Shown: positions 17,346 through 27,055 of the stretch, one piece after another
Layout of the letters: each line of letters starts with the position of its first letter
Numbering within the stretch: the stretch's first letter is position 1
From: Pelistega indica
GTDB taxonomy: Bacteria > Pseudomonadota > Gammaproteobacteria > Burkholderiales > Burkholderiaceae_B
Length of the DNA: 44,904 nt
Assembly: GCF_000506865.1 (NCBI RefSeq)
Contig: NZ_AYSV01000043.1
Span: forward strand, 1 to 44,904
Direction: 5' to 3'
Program-made: the position numbers and the translations under genes
Notes under the pieces: generated by a model
Databases searched by the model: none
Seen by the model: the letters and a program-made list of their open reading frames with translations, nothing else
Told to the model about the DNA's origin: nothing

Positions 17346-19061
17346 ATGACAAGTACAAATTTTAAAACGGAAAATAATACGTTTCGAAAATTAATAGGAA
17401 ATGGTCTAGTCTATCGAATTCCTAGATTTCAACGTGACTATAGTTGGGAATCAGAACAGTGGGAGGATTTATGGGAGGATATATTAGTTGTTGTTAATAA
17501 GCAAGAAAATGCTCATTACATGGGTTATTTAGTTTTGCAGTCTAATGATGATAAGGTTTTCGATGTTATTGATGGTCAGCAACGATTAACAACCTTGAGT
17601 ATTGTTGTATTAGCTATTCTTAAAAATATACAAAGACTAGTTGATGAAGGAATCCATGCAGGGGCAAATAGTCAACGATTAACTCAAATAAGTCAAACCT
17701 ATATTGGTTACTTAGATCCAGTTACTCTTGTTGCTCGTCCTAAACTCACACTTAATAGAAATAATAATGACTATTTTCAGACTTATTTAGTTCCGTTAAG
17801 AGAGTTGCCTAGGCGCGGTTTTCGAGCCTCTGAACATTTGTTACGTAGGGCTTTTGAATGGTTTGATAGACAAGTATCTAACTATATTAAAGGCTTTTCT
17901 GATGTAGATGTTGGCCAGACACTTGCTCAACTTGTAGAGGATATTAGTGATCGTTTGTTCTTTACGGTGATTACGGTGGCTGATGAATTAAATGCTTATA
18001 AAGTGTTTGAAACCTTGAATGCTCGAGGAGTAAGGCTATCCTCGACAGATTTATTAAAAAACTATTTGTTTTCTGTATTAGATAAACCCACTGAGCATCC
18101 TCATGAGATAGATGCTTTAGAGGCAAGATGGGAGGGTATTGTTAATCGATTACAGTCAGATAATTTTTCTGATTTTTTAAAGATTCATTGGAATAGCCGT
18201 TACAAGTTTGTGAGGCATCAAGATTTATTTAAAACTATTCGAAGTTTTATTAAAGATAGAAAAGATGTGTTCTCTTTACTAAAAGGTATGGAAGATGATT
18301 TGGATAATTATTTAGCATTAACCTCTCCTGAGCTATCTTCTTGGAGTACCGAAGATAAAGAGTCAGCAACTATCCTAAAAATGTTGCGTGTTCGGCAGCC
18401 ATTCTCCTTACTATTGGTGGCAAGAAATAAATTTAATGATAAGAGTTTTACACAGTTATTTAATGCTATTGTGATTATTTCACTACGCTACAATACAATT
18501 GGTGCTTATAGTCCAAATGAGCAAGATAGGGTCTATAATGATATCGCAGGGAGGTTAAGTTCAGGGTCAATTGATTCCATTAATCAGGTATGGAGTTTTT
18601 TAAAGAAAATCTATATTGATGATAAGCGGTTTAAGAATGATTTTTCTGAAAAATCTATAAAAACAACGGATTCTCGTAGTAGAAAAATTGTGAAATTTAT
18701 CTTATGTGGTATTGAACGACATATATCAGGTAGTGATTTGGATTATATGAGTGATAACTTGACGATTGAACATGTGTTGCCACAGAATGCTTTTGATGAT
18801 TGGGAGGGTTTTAATCATCAGCAAGTAACAGAGATGATTTATCGTCTTGGTAATTTATTGTTATTGCCTGCTTCAGTGAATAAGCTGTTGGGCGATGATA
18901 GCTACATCAATAAACGAGAGAAGTATTTACATAGTTCTATAGGATTAACTCGTCAATTTGCACAAGAAAACGAGAGCTGGTCACCAGAGAAGATGGCTGC
19001 TTGGCAGACATGGTTAGCTAAACAAGCAGTATCTATTTGGCGAGTTGATCAATTAGCGTAG
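17346..19061 (+). CDS. DUF262/DUF1524 GmrSD-like protein
   Basis: 571 residues. The N-terminal DUF262 (ParB/Srx-like NTPase) is recognised by RIPRFQRDYSWESEQWEDLW and FDVIDGQQRLTTLSIVVLA. The C-terminal DUF1524 HNH-type nuclease has NLTIEHVLPQNAFDDW and YRLGNLLLLPASVNKLLGDD. This single-chain layout matches GmrSD-type type IV restriction enzymes, which cut modified (for example glucosylated hydroxymethylcytosine) phage DNA using NTP. A defence role is inferred from family. It begins with ATG 65 bases after trhP and converges with the MFS gene. Both key motifs appear intact. Confidence 0.85.
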   Translation: MTSTNFKTENNTFRKLIGNGLVYRIPRFQRDYSWESEQWEDLWEDILVVVNKQENAHYMGYLVLQSNDDKVFDVIDGQQRLTTLSIVVLAILKNIQRLVDEGIHAGANSQRLTQISQTYIGYLDPVTLVARPKLTLNRNNNDYFQTYLVPLRELPRRGFRASEHLLRRAFEWFDRQVSNYIKGFSDVDVGQTLAQLVEDISDRLFFTVITVADELNAYKVFETLNARGVRLSSTDLLKNYLFSVLDKPTEHPHEIDALEARWEGIVNRLQSDNFSDFLKIHWNSRYKFVRHQDLFKTIRSFIKDRKDVFSLLKGMEDDLDNYLALTSPELSSWSTEDKESATILKMLRVRQPFSLLLVARNKFNDKSFTQLFNAIVIISLRYNTIGAYSPNEQDRVYNDIAGRLSSGSIDSINQVWSFLKKIYIDDKRFKNDFSEKSIKTTDSRSRKIVKFILCGIERHISGSDLDYMSDNLTIEHVLPQNAFDDWEGFNHQQVTEMIYRLGNLLLLPASVNKLLGDDSYINKREKYLHSSIGLTRQFAQENESWSPEKMAAWQTWLAKQAVSIWRVDQLA

Positions 19062-19062
19062 A

Positions 19063-20256
19063 TTAATTGTTGTTCTTCAATACCCATATATGCCTTGTCA
19101 CCATTAAGAAAAAGACGAGAGCAGTAAAGACAAAAACAGCACCGACATGAGCCGTATGTAAAACACCGAGATGGTCTAATACCAAACTACCTACAAAAGC
19201 CCCACCACCAATACCGATATTAAATGTACCAGAGTAGATGGCGGTAGCTAAATCGGCAGCATCAGCTGCCACTTCAAGCACTTTTGTCTGTAGGCTCATG
19301 GCAATCAGCGTGATGGCAATACCCCAACCAAGGGCCACGAGTAGCATTGTCCATGCATGACTTTGTGCATATTCTAAACAAAGTAAGCATATTAAGAGAA
19401 GTCCAGCACCCATTGTATAGGTATGAATAGCTGTCTTACGAATGAGTTTTGTAAATAAAATACTGCCAAAAATACCTGCCACACCCATCGTAAATAAGAT
19501 AATGATGACAAATTGCTCATCAAATCTACCCACTTCTCGCAGATAGGGGGTGATATAAGTGTAAGCAGCAAAATATCCCGTAATGGTTAATGCAGTAAGC
19601 AAAAAGGCTTGCATTAATGTAGCTCGTTTTAAAAGTTTAGGGAGAGACTTTAAATCGCCTGCATTTTGGCTAGGGGCTTTAGGGAGATATTTGATAAGTA
19701 GTAACATTACCAGAACAGCGATACTTGCAATGCTATAGAACGTGATACGCCAACCAAAATGTTGCCCAATAGCAGTGCCAAGAGGAACACCTAAAATGGT
19801 GGCTAGTGAAGATCCTGTCACAATAAATGCTAATGCTTTAGCACGATTACCTTCTGGCGCAAGTCGCATAGCAAGGGGAATACTGATTGACCAGAAAATG
19901 GCATGAGCACATGCAATGAGGAGACGACTCAGAGTCAGAATATTATATGACCATGCTACAGCTGAGAAAATATGGGCAATGATAAAAATAATGAATAAAC
20001 TAATTAGTAATTTTTTGCGCTCTACCGTACCTACGGCTAGTGTGAGTGGAATAGAGAGAATAGTCACAGACCATGCATAGATAGTCATTAGTAGCCCTGT
20101 TTGTGACTCAGGGACATTGAGTGATTGAGCAATACTGGGCAATAAACCAATCGGTACAAATTCAGTGGTATTAAAAATAAAAGCCGCAAAGGCAAATAAA
20201 GCCACTACAAACCAAGACTGATTGTTTGGGGATGATGGATTAACAGGGGAAATCAT
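19063..20256 (-). CDS. MFS transporter, SotB-like sugar/drug efflux
   Basis: 397 residues with about 12 membrane helices. TEFVPIGLLPSIAQSLNV, LLMTIYAWSVTILSIPLTLA and the helix-4 region ACAHAIFWSISIPLAMRLAP closely follow E. coli SotB, an arabinose and IPTG exporter of nearly the same length. Loop 2-3 reads GTVERKKLL, in place of the usual MFS signature. The substrate cannot be deduced. It ends almost against the DUF262 gene (convergent). Confidence 0.82.
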   Translation of the reverse strand: MISPVNPSSPNNQSWFVVALFAFAAFIFNTTEFVPIGLLPSIAQSLNVPESQTGLLMTIYAWSVTILSIPLTLAVGTVERKKLLISLFIIFIIAHIFSAVAWSYNILTLSRLLIACAHAIFWSISIPLAMRLAPEGNRAKALAFIVTGSSLATILGVPLGTAIGQHFGWRITFYSIASIAVLVMLLLIKYLPKAPSQNAGDLKSLPKLLKRATLMQAFLLTALTITGYFAAYTYITPYLREVGRFDEQFVIIILFTMGVAGIFGSILFTKLIRKTAIHTYTMGAGLLLICLLCLEYAQSHAWTMLLVALGWGIAITLIAMSLQTKVLEVAADAADLATAIYSGTFNIGIGGGAFVGSLVLDHLGVLHTAHVGAVFVFTALVFFLMVTRHIWVLKNNN

Positions 20257-20370
20257 TGGATGACGTAAATAAAGGTGTGATAAGAGAGAATCACTTATAA
20301 ATAATAAACTTAATTAAATTGAATGAATAGAAGTTTAACGCAAATTTGTTTAAGGAGAGTTAAAAGTAAT

Positions 20371-20383
20371 CCTAGGAACTAGG
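20371..20383 (-). terminator. Small hairpin downstream of pgaD
   Basis: CCTAG-GAA-CTAGG forms a tight 5-bp hairpin 43 bases beyond the pgaD stop. Read in the gene's direction it is followed by a T-rich stretch (ATTACTTTT). It is a weak terminator candidate. Confidence 0.3.
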
Positions 20384-20425
20384 CTTGTATATGCATTGCT
20401 AACGATGTTTCACATGGATAGTCAC

Positions 20426-20905
20426 CTATTTCTGTACTGGTGTTCCAATCTCAAGATTGATAATTTTACCTGAATCATCATGATAGATCGTGATAGTCTG
20501 AGCATGTTGTGCATTGTTTAAGTTGTCTGTCTTAAGGTCAAAATAGTTAGCATAATCTTCTAGTTTATAGACAGTCTTATGGTAATCACGTTGACGGCGA
20601 CTGATTTTATTAATAATAATTAACAATAAAGAAGTACCTATTAGCATCTCTAAGGCATGGGTAAATGTCAGCGAATCAACTTGATTGAGGATACTATTAA
20701 TCAACTTATCCTCATCTTGATCTACCTTAAAAATTTTCCATAGAATAAGGAAAAAAGGTTTCCACAAATATAACCAAAAACACCAGAGCAAAATGGTCAA
20801 TATATCAGAATACAAACGTTTTTTATAAGGTAAGGACTTACGCTGATTAATAATTAATGCATTGTTTTTTTCAGGAGTCTGTAGAGAAGAGTTATGTTCT
20901 TTCAT
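20426..20905 (-). CDS. pgaD: Poly-beta-1,6-GlcNAc (PNAG) synthase accessory subunit PgaD
   Basis: 159 residues with two membrane segments (DILTILLWCFWLYLWKPFFL and LEMLIGTSLLLIIINK) and a cytosolic tail. This matches the small PgaD protein that, with PgaC, forms the c-di-GMP-responsive PNAG synthase. PgaD is poorly conserved, and assignment relies on length, topology and position after pgaC. The start lies 8 bases after the stop of the repaired pgaC frame. Confidence 0.8.
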   Translation of the reverse strand: MKEHNSSLQTPEKNNALIINQRKSLPYKKRLYSDILTILLWCFWLYLWKPFFLILWKIFKVDQDEDKLINSILNQVDSLTFTHALEMLIGTSLLLIIINKISRRQRDYHKTVYKLEDYANYFDLKTDNLNNAQHAQTITIYHDDSGKIINLEIGTPVQK

Positions 20906-20913
20906 GATAATCT

Positions 20914-22204
20914 CTAGTGGTTAATGGTTTGATGTGCACCACGATCTGGACTAACCCAGCGAGCCCTTACTTTTTTGCCAAATAATACTTTGGGAAATGC
21001 CCAAAAAGTTGTACTTAGACTAATCATCCAATAAACAATAGGATACCAAATCATCCAGAAATAATTTTTGCCTTAAACCTTGATCATAGTGTGAGTCTAT
21101 CCATTTACTGACGGCAAATTGGAGTAAACAGGTGCTAATTAAAATCACGCTAGTTTGGTTAGGAAGAATAGGGGCATTTGTAAATAGTAAGTCTAATTCA
21201 GTATTTGTAAATGTCGTAAAGAGATAAAGAACGCCTACAAGAACCATAGCATACGTCCAGATTAAACTTAGCACTAATTCAACCATTAGCGGCCACATAA
21301 AACTTTGACGAGGGTGTAGTAGGACAAAAATGTTTTTGAACATGACTTGAATGCCACCCATTGCCCAGCGTAAACGTTGTTTCCATAGACCTTTGAGTGT
21401 TTCTGGCATAAGAATCCAGACTAAGGCACGAGGCTCAAAACGGACATCCCATCCAGCACGTTGTAGTTTCCAAGTGATATCAATGTCCTCGGTTAACATA
21501 TCAGGACTCCAATACTTCACTTGATGGACGGCAGATTTACGAAAGGCAGTGATAACGCCTGATACAGTGAATAGTCGCCCCAAAGTACGTTGTGCACGTT
21601 TGATAATCCCAATGATTGATGAAAACTCACCGACTTGAATTTTGCCAAGTAAGGTAGTGCGATTGCGAATGCGAGGATTACCTGTCACTGCGGCCACATT
21701 TGACGCTTCTATGAAATGACGTACCATCCAGTAGGCACAATTTTTATCAATCAACGCATCGCCATCGATAGCGATCAAAAATTCATATTGAGCCACTAGA
21801 CTACCTGCTTGTAATGCCATTGCTTTACCTTGATTGGCAGCGAGATTGACTACTTTTAATTTGGGGTTGTCAGGCATCATACTGAGTAAGATTGCAAGCG
21901 TATTATCTTTACTTCCATCATTAACGGCAATGACCTCAAAAGTAGGGTAGTTAAGTGCTAGTGCGTGAGTAATTGTCTCTTGAACATTAAGCCCCTCGTT
22001 ATAGCAGGGTATTAGAATACTCACCCCCGGTAAATTGTCTGGTAGATTTTGGGGAAGATCTTGCTTTAAGGAACGATACTCATTTCTAAAATAAAAAAAT
22101 ATGGCACCAAACATCCATAAAAAGGACATAAAGAGGGGATAGAAAAAAATAAAACCAAGCAGATAATGCCAAACAATTTGTAAAACATGAGAATTAAAAA
22201 GCAT
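20914..22204 (-). pseudogene. pgaC: PNAG synthase catalytic subunit PgaC, frameshifted near the C-terminus
   Basis: A processive GT2 glycosyltransferase polymerising UDP-GlcNAc into poly-beta-1,6-GlcNAc in the inner membrane. Visible motifs are VSILIPCYNEG, VNDGSKDNT, AIDGDALID (DxD), MLTEDIDITWKL and the QRLRW motif, with flanking membrane helices. The open frame ends early at 21020 with KLFLDDLVSYCLLDD. At the five-A run (T5 on the plus strand, 21065-21069), one A less gives NYFWMIWYPIVYWMISLSTT and on to KVRARWVSPDRG, the true PgaC end, with a stop at 20914 and 429 residues in all. As read, the last membrane helix is lost. Confidence 0.88.
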
Positions 22205-22209
22205 GGTGA

Positions 22210-24327
22210 CTACCCCTTCTTGTTTTTAGGTGTTTGACTTATACGATATGGTCTTTCAGCAAAGACATCAAAGGTCGCTTTTTGATTTGGGTTATTAATA
22301 AAGACATTATCTGGATAATAGGCAATATGATTAATTCCCATGTCATATAAATCACGGATAGTTTGAGTAAATTCTTCCGTTGGTAATGGTTGACTATCCT
22401 TTCGCCAATCAACAGTTTGTAATTCCATCACTGTTTTTTCAACACCACATTTTTCGGCTTTAACTCGATCGACAATATCTTTATAAAACTGTTTATGATC
22501 TTTTGCCTGTTCCATATACGGCATAGCCATAATGGCGGTAAAGTCATAATGACGAATAGATTTTGATAGGGACTGTGCATACCATTCAGGCGCATTAGGG
22601 TTAAGGGCTACTTGTGCATATAAATTACGTGCTGTTTTTAATCCCGGTTGCTCAGTGGCTAGTTTTTTAGCTAAATGGTTAGCAAAACGATCAAGATAAT
22701 CAATTTTCAAATTTGTCCACCGGGCAAAACTTTTTTTGTCTGCTCGAATACCAGCAACAGTACTAGGTAAGCCCCATTTTTTGTATTGTGCTCTTGCCCA
22801 TGGGCTATCATCCTCAAAGTCAGAAAGTGTTATATCATCATGGAAAAGCACACCATTAATAGAGCTATATCGTCCTAAACTTTGATAAACCTTGGTAATT
22901 AACTCACGTACTTCAGGAGAAAAAGGACTTAAGCGTGGATAACCCATATTTAAATGCTGGCCATCTTTACCTATAGCAACAACTTTATTCTTGGAAATAG
23001 GGTTATTTTTAGGTAATTCCCATGCAATTAATGGCATCCATGCATATACCTTACTTACAGGTGTACGTGTTTGAATTTGCCAAGCAACCCGATTAAATAA
23101 ATCCTGTTTCATGGGAATATAAGGGTTAGGGAAATAAACAGCATCTGCCGCACCGTTTGCATCTGCATCCGCAAAGGCTTGTAAATAAACAGTATTTACG
23201 CCCAACCCTTGTAAACGATCCAAAAGAGCACTCAGATTTGTTTCTTCTTGCTCAGGGTTGGGGTCATAAATATAGTCTAAGTCAATATGAGCTGCTCTAA
23301 CAACACGATCCTCACTATTAGAATTAGCATTCCGAAAATTAATTTCGTCTTTTAATCCTTCAATGGTGAAATCTTTTTCGACTAATACTCGGCGAAGCCC
23401 CCATAAAGGAGTATGAACCGTATTACTACCGTCATCCAAAGTTAAGCCAGCAGGCATACCTAATTCAGCGGCAATTGTGCGAGATTCGATATTATAGCGT
23501 CCATAAGGCCATACCACGACTTTAGGCACATGACCCGTGTATGACTTTAAGAAATCATTATTTTCTTTAAGGTCAGCAGTGATTCGTTTTTTGTAATTAA
23601 TTTCACTTTCATAGTGACCATTGCTATATTGCCGTGTAGTGACGGCTGGTTGCAAATTACCTTGCGGATTACCTTGGGTACCGTCATGCATCGCAAAAGT
23701 ATGACTACCTAAAGTAAGCAAACCACTTTCAAGCATTTCTTTTAACTGAGTTTGTGAGAGAAAGAAATTTCTGTCCGTATGACCTTTATCAAAGTTTTTC
23801 ACTAAGCCAGATTCCACTTTTAACCATGAACCTACCAAGGCATCCACAAAGGGAATATGGAATTTTTTTAGGACTGGCCAAGCATTATCATAGACAGAAC
23901 GATAACCGTCATCAAAGGTAATCATGACGGCTTTAGTTGGTAGGGGGGTATGATGCATTTTATAAGCAATGACGTCATCAATACTCACAAAATGATAGCC
24001 ATTGTCATGTAACCATTGCATCTGAGCAGCAAAATTTTCAGGGGAAACCGCATAGGTGGTATCAATTGCTTTATCTTCTGATGTTATTTCATGATAACTC
24101 AGGATAGTGACTTCATTGGGGCTCTGGTCGGGAGTACAAACATTACTAAGAGTTTCGTCAAACTCTAATAAATTGTCATCATTCACATAAACAGCTTGAT
24201 CTGATGCTGTGTTAGCAGTGTTAGCTATGTTAGCGTCATCAATAGTGGTGGCAAATACGGAATTTATCAAAAGGCTAGTGCTGATAACAGCATAAATGCA
24301 AGACACTTTTAGTGCATTTTTGAGCAT
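22210..24327 (-). CDS. pgaB: PNAG N-deacetylase PgaB
   Basis: 705 residues. The N-terminal signal peptide (LLINSVFA) has no lipobox Cys, unlike the E. coli lipoprotein. The polysaccharide deacetylase domain (~70-300) keeps D139 and D140 in MITFDDGYRSVYDNAW and H209 and H214 in LGSHTFAMHDG, the metal-binding set with E. coli spacing. The C-terminal half is the GH153-like domain (AAHIDLDYIYDPNPEQEETN) that binds or cleaves PNAG. It partially deacetylates PNAG for export. It is the first gene of the pgaBCD run, 5 bases before pgaC. No pgaA lies upstream. Confidence 0.93.
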   Translation of the reverse strand: MLKNALKVSCIYAVISTSLLINSVFATTIDDANIANTANTASDQAVYVNDDNLLEFDETLSNVCTPDQSPNEVTILSYHEITSEDKAIDTTYAVSPENFAAQMQWLHDNGYHFVSIDDVIAYKMHHTPLPTKAVMITFDDGYRSVYDNAWPVLKKFHIPFVDALVGSWLKVESGLVKNFDKGHTDRNFFLSQTQLKEMLESGLLTLGSHTFAMHDGTQGNPQGNLQPAVTTRQYSNGHYESEINYKKRITADLKENNDFLKSYTGHVPKVVVWPYGRYNIESRTIAAELGMPAGLTLDDGSNTVHTPLWGLRRVLVEKDFTIEGLKDEINFRNANSNSEDRVVRAAHIDLDYIYDPNPEQEETNLSALLDRLQGLGVNTVYLQAFADADANGAADAVYFPNPYIPMKQDLFNRVAWQIQTRTPVSKVYAWMPLIAWELPKNNPISKNKVVAIGKDGQHLNMGYPRLSPFSPEVRELITKVYQSLGRYSSINGVLFHDDITLSDFEDDSPWARAQYKKWGLPSTVAGIRADKKSFARWTNLKIDYLDRFANHLAKKLATEQPGLKTARNLYAQVALNPNAPEWYAQSLSKSIRHYDFTAIMAMPYMEQAKDHKQFYKDIVDRVKAEKCGVEKTVMELQTVDWRKDSQPLPTEEFTQTIRDLYDMGINHIAYYPDNVFINNPNQKATFDVFAERPYRISQTPKNKKG

Positions 24328-24631
24328 AAAAATCCCTGAAAAAGGAGTGTGGATTGTGTATAAAAATTACTCAGATTTTAGCAATGAGATTTTATATGAA
24401 GACATAAAAAAGTGATATTTTATTTTTTGAGATTTGTTGTATTTGTAGTACGTTGAAATGAGATTTTAATACGTAGGATTTAGCTCGAGGAAATAGGGAT
24501 ATTTTTTCTGATTATTTTTATGGTGATTATGAAAAACGCATTGATTGAGAAACAAAATTCAACTTGTAGTGAATAAGCCTCTAAAAACGAAATGATTTTT
24601 CAACGCTAAGGCGATAAATACAGTAAAATAT
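24328..24631. other. Divergent promoter region between pgaB and the phosphate transporter
   Basis: A 304-base AT-rich gap with no coding frame. It must hold the promoters of both genes. Nothing resembling a remnant of pgaA, which would be expected upstream of pgaB, is present. I could not place a confident promoter or riboswitch. Confidence 0.55.
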
Positions 24632-26248
24632 ATGACATCTTGTTTCAATAAGACCTCATTTATGAAAACGACTACAGCCACACAAACACCCCCCATTGTT
24701 AGTTTTGTTTTTGCTGCCACTCTAATCGGGATGGTGGCTTATTTTTTATTCTGGGGTTTAGGTTATACCAATGGCAACCATCCTACGCTGTTTGTCTTAG
24801 CGACATTGTTTGGCGTATTTATGGCATTCAATATTGGTGGAAATGACGTAGCTAACTCTTTTGGGACGAGTGTAGGGGCTGGTACATTAACAGTTCCTCA
24901 GGCCTTAGGTGTTGCGGCTGTATTTGAGGTATCAGGTGCTGTTATTGCGGGTGGTGAGGTTACTAAAACTATTCGTTCAGGCATTGTTGATTTACAGGTC
25001 TTACAAGTCCAGCCAATGGACTTTATTTTTATCATGATGTCTGCGCTACTCGCGGCGGCATTGTGGTTGTTGTTTGCGACGAAAAAAGGTTGGCCCGTAT
25101 CTACGACCCATTCCATTATTGGGGGGATTGTGGGGAGCTCATTAGCATTAGGCTTTTTGCTGACAGATGGCTATTCGAGTTTATCTATTGTGAAATGGAG
25201 CAAAATTGGTGAAATTGCTATTTCTTGGGTGTTGTCACCAGCACTAGGTGGCATTATGTCGTTTATTCTTTTCAAGCAAATCAAAACTTATGTATTAGAT
25301 TACAACGATAAGGTTGATTTACAACTCAAAGATTTAAAACGAGAGAAAAAACAGCATAAAGAAAATCACCGTATTAAATTTGAAAATTTATCAGCTCATG
25401 AGCAAGTAGTGGTCGCTTCGGCAATGGCTAGAGATGCACAAACCTATAGTGAAAGAGATAATTTAGAAGAGGAAATAGAATTAGAGTCTGAATACTATAA
25501 AGGGTTGTATGCTCTAGAGAAGCGTCGCGTTTCACTCGATGCTTACAAGGCATTGCAACACTGGGTACCATTAATTTCTAGCCTTGGTATTATGATGATT
25601 GCTGCCATGCTATTGTTTAAGGGATTAAATAATCTTCAATTAGGCCTCACAGTATTACATAATTTCTTAATTGTTGGTATGGTGGGTGCTTTGGTGTGGA
25701 TGGCAACCTATATTTATGCGAGAACGCTCAAACACAAAGACTTAGCTAAATCGACTTTTATTATCTTTAGCTGGATGCAAGTATTTACCGCTGCAGGATT
25801 TGCATTCAGTCATGGTGCTAATGATATTGCTAATGCTATTGGTCCTTTTGCCGCCATCATGGATGTGATCCGTACAGGGGAAATATCTTCTAGTGCTGCC
25901 ATTCCACCTGTTGTCATGATTACTTTTGGTATCGCATTGATTGTGGGGCTATGGTTTATCGGTAAAGAAGTAATTCAAACAGTAGGAACAAACCTAGCCG
26001 CGATGCACCCAGCGTCAGGCTTTACCGCAGAACTAACAGCCGCTACCGTGGTGATGTTGGCGTCTTTATTGGGCCTACCAGTATCTAGTACGCATATCTT
26101 AGTAGGTGCCGTGCTGGGTATTGGTATGGTGAATAAGAATGCCAATTGGCAATTGATGAAACCCATTGCGACAGCATGGGTAGTGACCTTGCCATCGGCT
26201 GCTATTATTGCGGTGCTTGTATTCCTAGGATTAAGATCAGTATTTTAA
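24632..26248 (+). CDS. Inorganic phosphate transporter, PiT family
   Basis: 538 residues counting from the ATG at 24632; the ATG at 24662 (528 residues) is equally plausible since neither has a clear ribosome site. PiT permeases import metal-phosphate with protons. The duplicated signature is visible: GGNDVANSFGTSVGAGTLTV in the first half and FSHGANDIANAIGPFAAIMD in the second, plus GWPVSTTHSIIGGIVG and GLPVSSTHILVGAVLG. A long charged cytosolic loop (~230-300) splits the two halves, as in PitA-like proteins. It stands alone, divergent from pgaB. Confidence 0.92.
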   Translation: MTSCFNKTSFMKTTTATQTPPIVSFVFAATLIGMVAYFLFWGLGYTNGNHPTLFVLATLFGVFMAFNIGGNDVANSFGTSVGAGTLTVPQALGVAAVFEVSGAVIAGGEVTKTIRSGIVDLQVLQVQPMDFIFIMMSALLAAALWLLFATKKGWPVSTTHSIIGGIVGSSLALGFLLTDGYSSLSIVKWSKIGEIAISWVLSPALGGIMSFILFKQIKTYVLDYNDKVDLQLKDLKREKKQHKENHRIKFENLSAHEQVVVASAMARDAQTYSERDNLEEEIELESEYYKGLYALEKRRVSLDAYKALQHWVPLISSLGIMMIAAMLLFKGLNNLQLGLTVLHNFLIVGMVGALVWMATYIYARTLKHKDLAKSTFIIFSWMQVFTAAGFAFSHGANDIANAIGPFAAIMDVIRTGEISSSAAIPPVVMITFGIALIVGLWFIGKEVIQTVGTNLAAMHPASGFTAELTAATVVMLASLLGLPVSSTHILVGAVLGIGMVNKNANWQLMKPIATAWVVTLPSAAIIAVLVFLGLRSVF

Positions 26249-26264
26249 TTAGCATGGGTATGAC

Positions 26265-26346
26265 AGAGAGCCTTGCTACACTATGAATAATGCCTAATTG
26301 ATAGGTTAATGAAAGTACAAGGCTACCTACTGCTGGCTCTTTTTTC
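26265..26346 (+). terminator. Possible terminator region after the PiT gene
   Basis: AGAGCC (26267-26272) can pair with GGCTCT (26335-26340), directly followed by a T-run. Inside it AGCCTTG (26269-26275) can instead pair with CAAGGCT (26318-26324). Loops are long, so this is a weak call. Confidence 0.3.
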
Positions 26347-26374
26347 TATTATCAAGCCCAAGCGAGTATAGATT

Positions 26375-26887
26375 CTATTTCCATACCGTTAATGACGTAT
26401 CGGCTTCATAAAGAGCTTCGCAGAGAATTTCGCCACAAATAATGGCATCCTCTAGAGCATTATGATGCTTTTCTTGCTCCAGACCTAAAAATTCCGCCAT
26501 TTTATTTAAGCTATAGCCACCTTTCGAAAATTGAGGCCAGACCTTACGCACGATGGTTGTGACATCATACCAATGAGCGACTTCAAGATCAGGATAATTA
26601 CGTCGCATGACCTGTTTATCCAATAAACCATAAGAGACTACTTGCTGCCCCGCTAAATAGTGGGTTAGGCGTTCAGATAGCTCAGATTTTTTTGGGGCTT
26701 TATATGTTTGACGTGCTGTAATGCCATGAATCTTGATATTAAACGGAGAAAATAACTCCTCAGGATTAACTAACGTCTCCCATGTTTCAATAATATGATC
26801 CTCCTCGAAAATCGCAATACCCACCTGACAAAGAGAGGTGAGATTATTATTGGCCAGTTCAACATCAATAGAGACAAAATGAGTCAT
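26375..26887 (-). CDS. DnaQ-like 3'-5' exonuclease (DEDDh)
   Basis: 170 residues, a stand-alone exonuclease domain. The four motifs are visible: D8 and E10 in VSIDVELANN, IKIHGIT, the Exo II Asp in VVSYGLLDKQV, and H142 with D147 in HHNALEDAII. Members remove 3' nucleotides from DNA or RNA. It is too short for DnaQ with its tau-binding tail or for RNase T features I would recognise, so I leave the name general. No operon partner is visible. Confidence 0.82.
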   Translation of the reverse strand: MTHFVSIDVELANNNLTSLCQVGIAIFEEDHIIETWETLVNPEELFSPFNIKIHGITARQTYKAPKKSELSERLTHYLAGQQVVSYGLLDKQVMRRNYPDLEVAHWYDVTTIVRKVWPQFSKGGYSLNKMAEFLGLEQEKHHNALEDAIICGEILCEALYEADTSLTVWK

Positions 26888-27034
26888 TGGGAAATAGAGA
26901 GGTAACTGTTAAGTAGATGTTAGTATTTTACGCTGAATCAATGCATGTTGAGGGAGAAATTGCTGGTATGAGAGGAAAGGATGGAGTAGACTTTTTGAAA
27001 TTTACAATTTACAGCGCCAACTGATACTGTATAG

Positions 27035-27055
27035 TAACCGCTAATTTAGTGGTTA
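27035..27055 (-). terminator. Hairpin spanning the end of the putative nuclease gene
   Basis: TAACCGCT and AGTGGTTA form an 8-bp stem with one G-U pair and a 5-nt loop. The stop codon of the gene (27046-27048) lies within it. No T-run follows on the minus strand. Confidence 0.35.
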
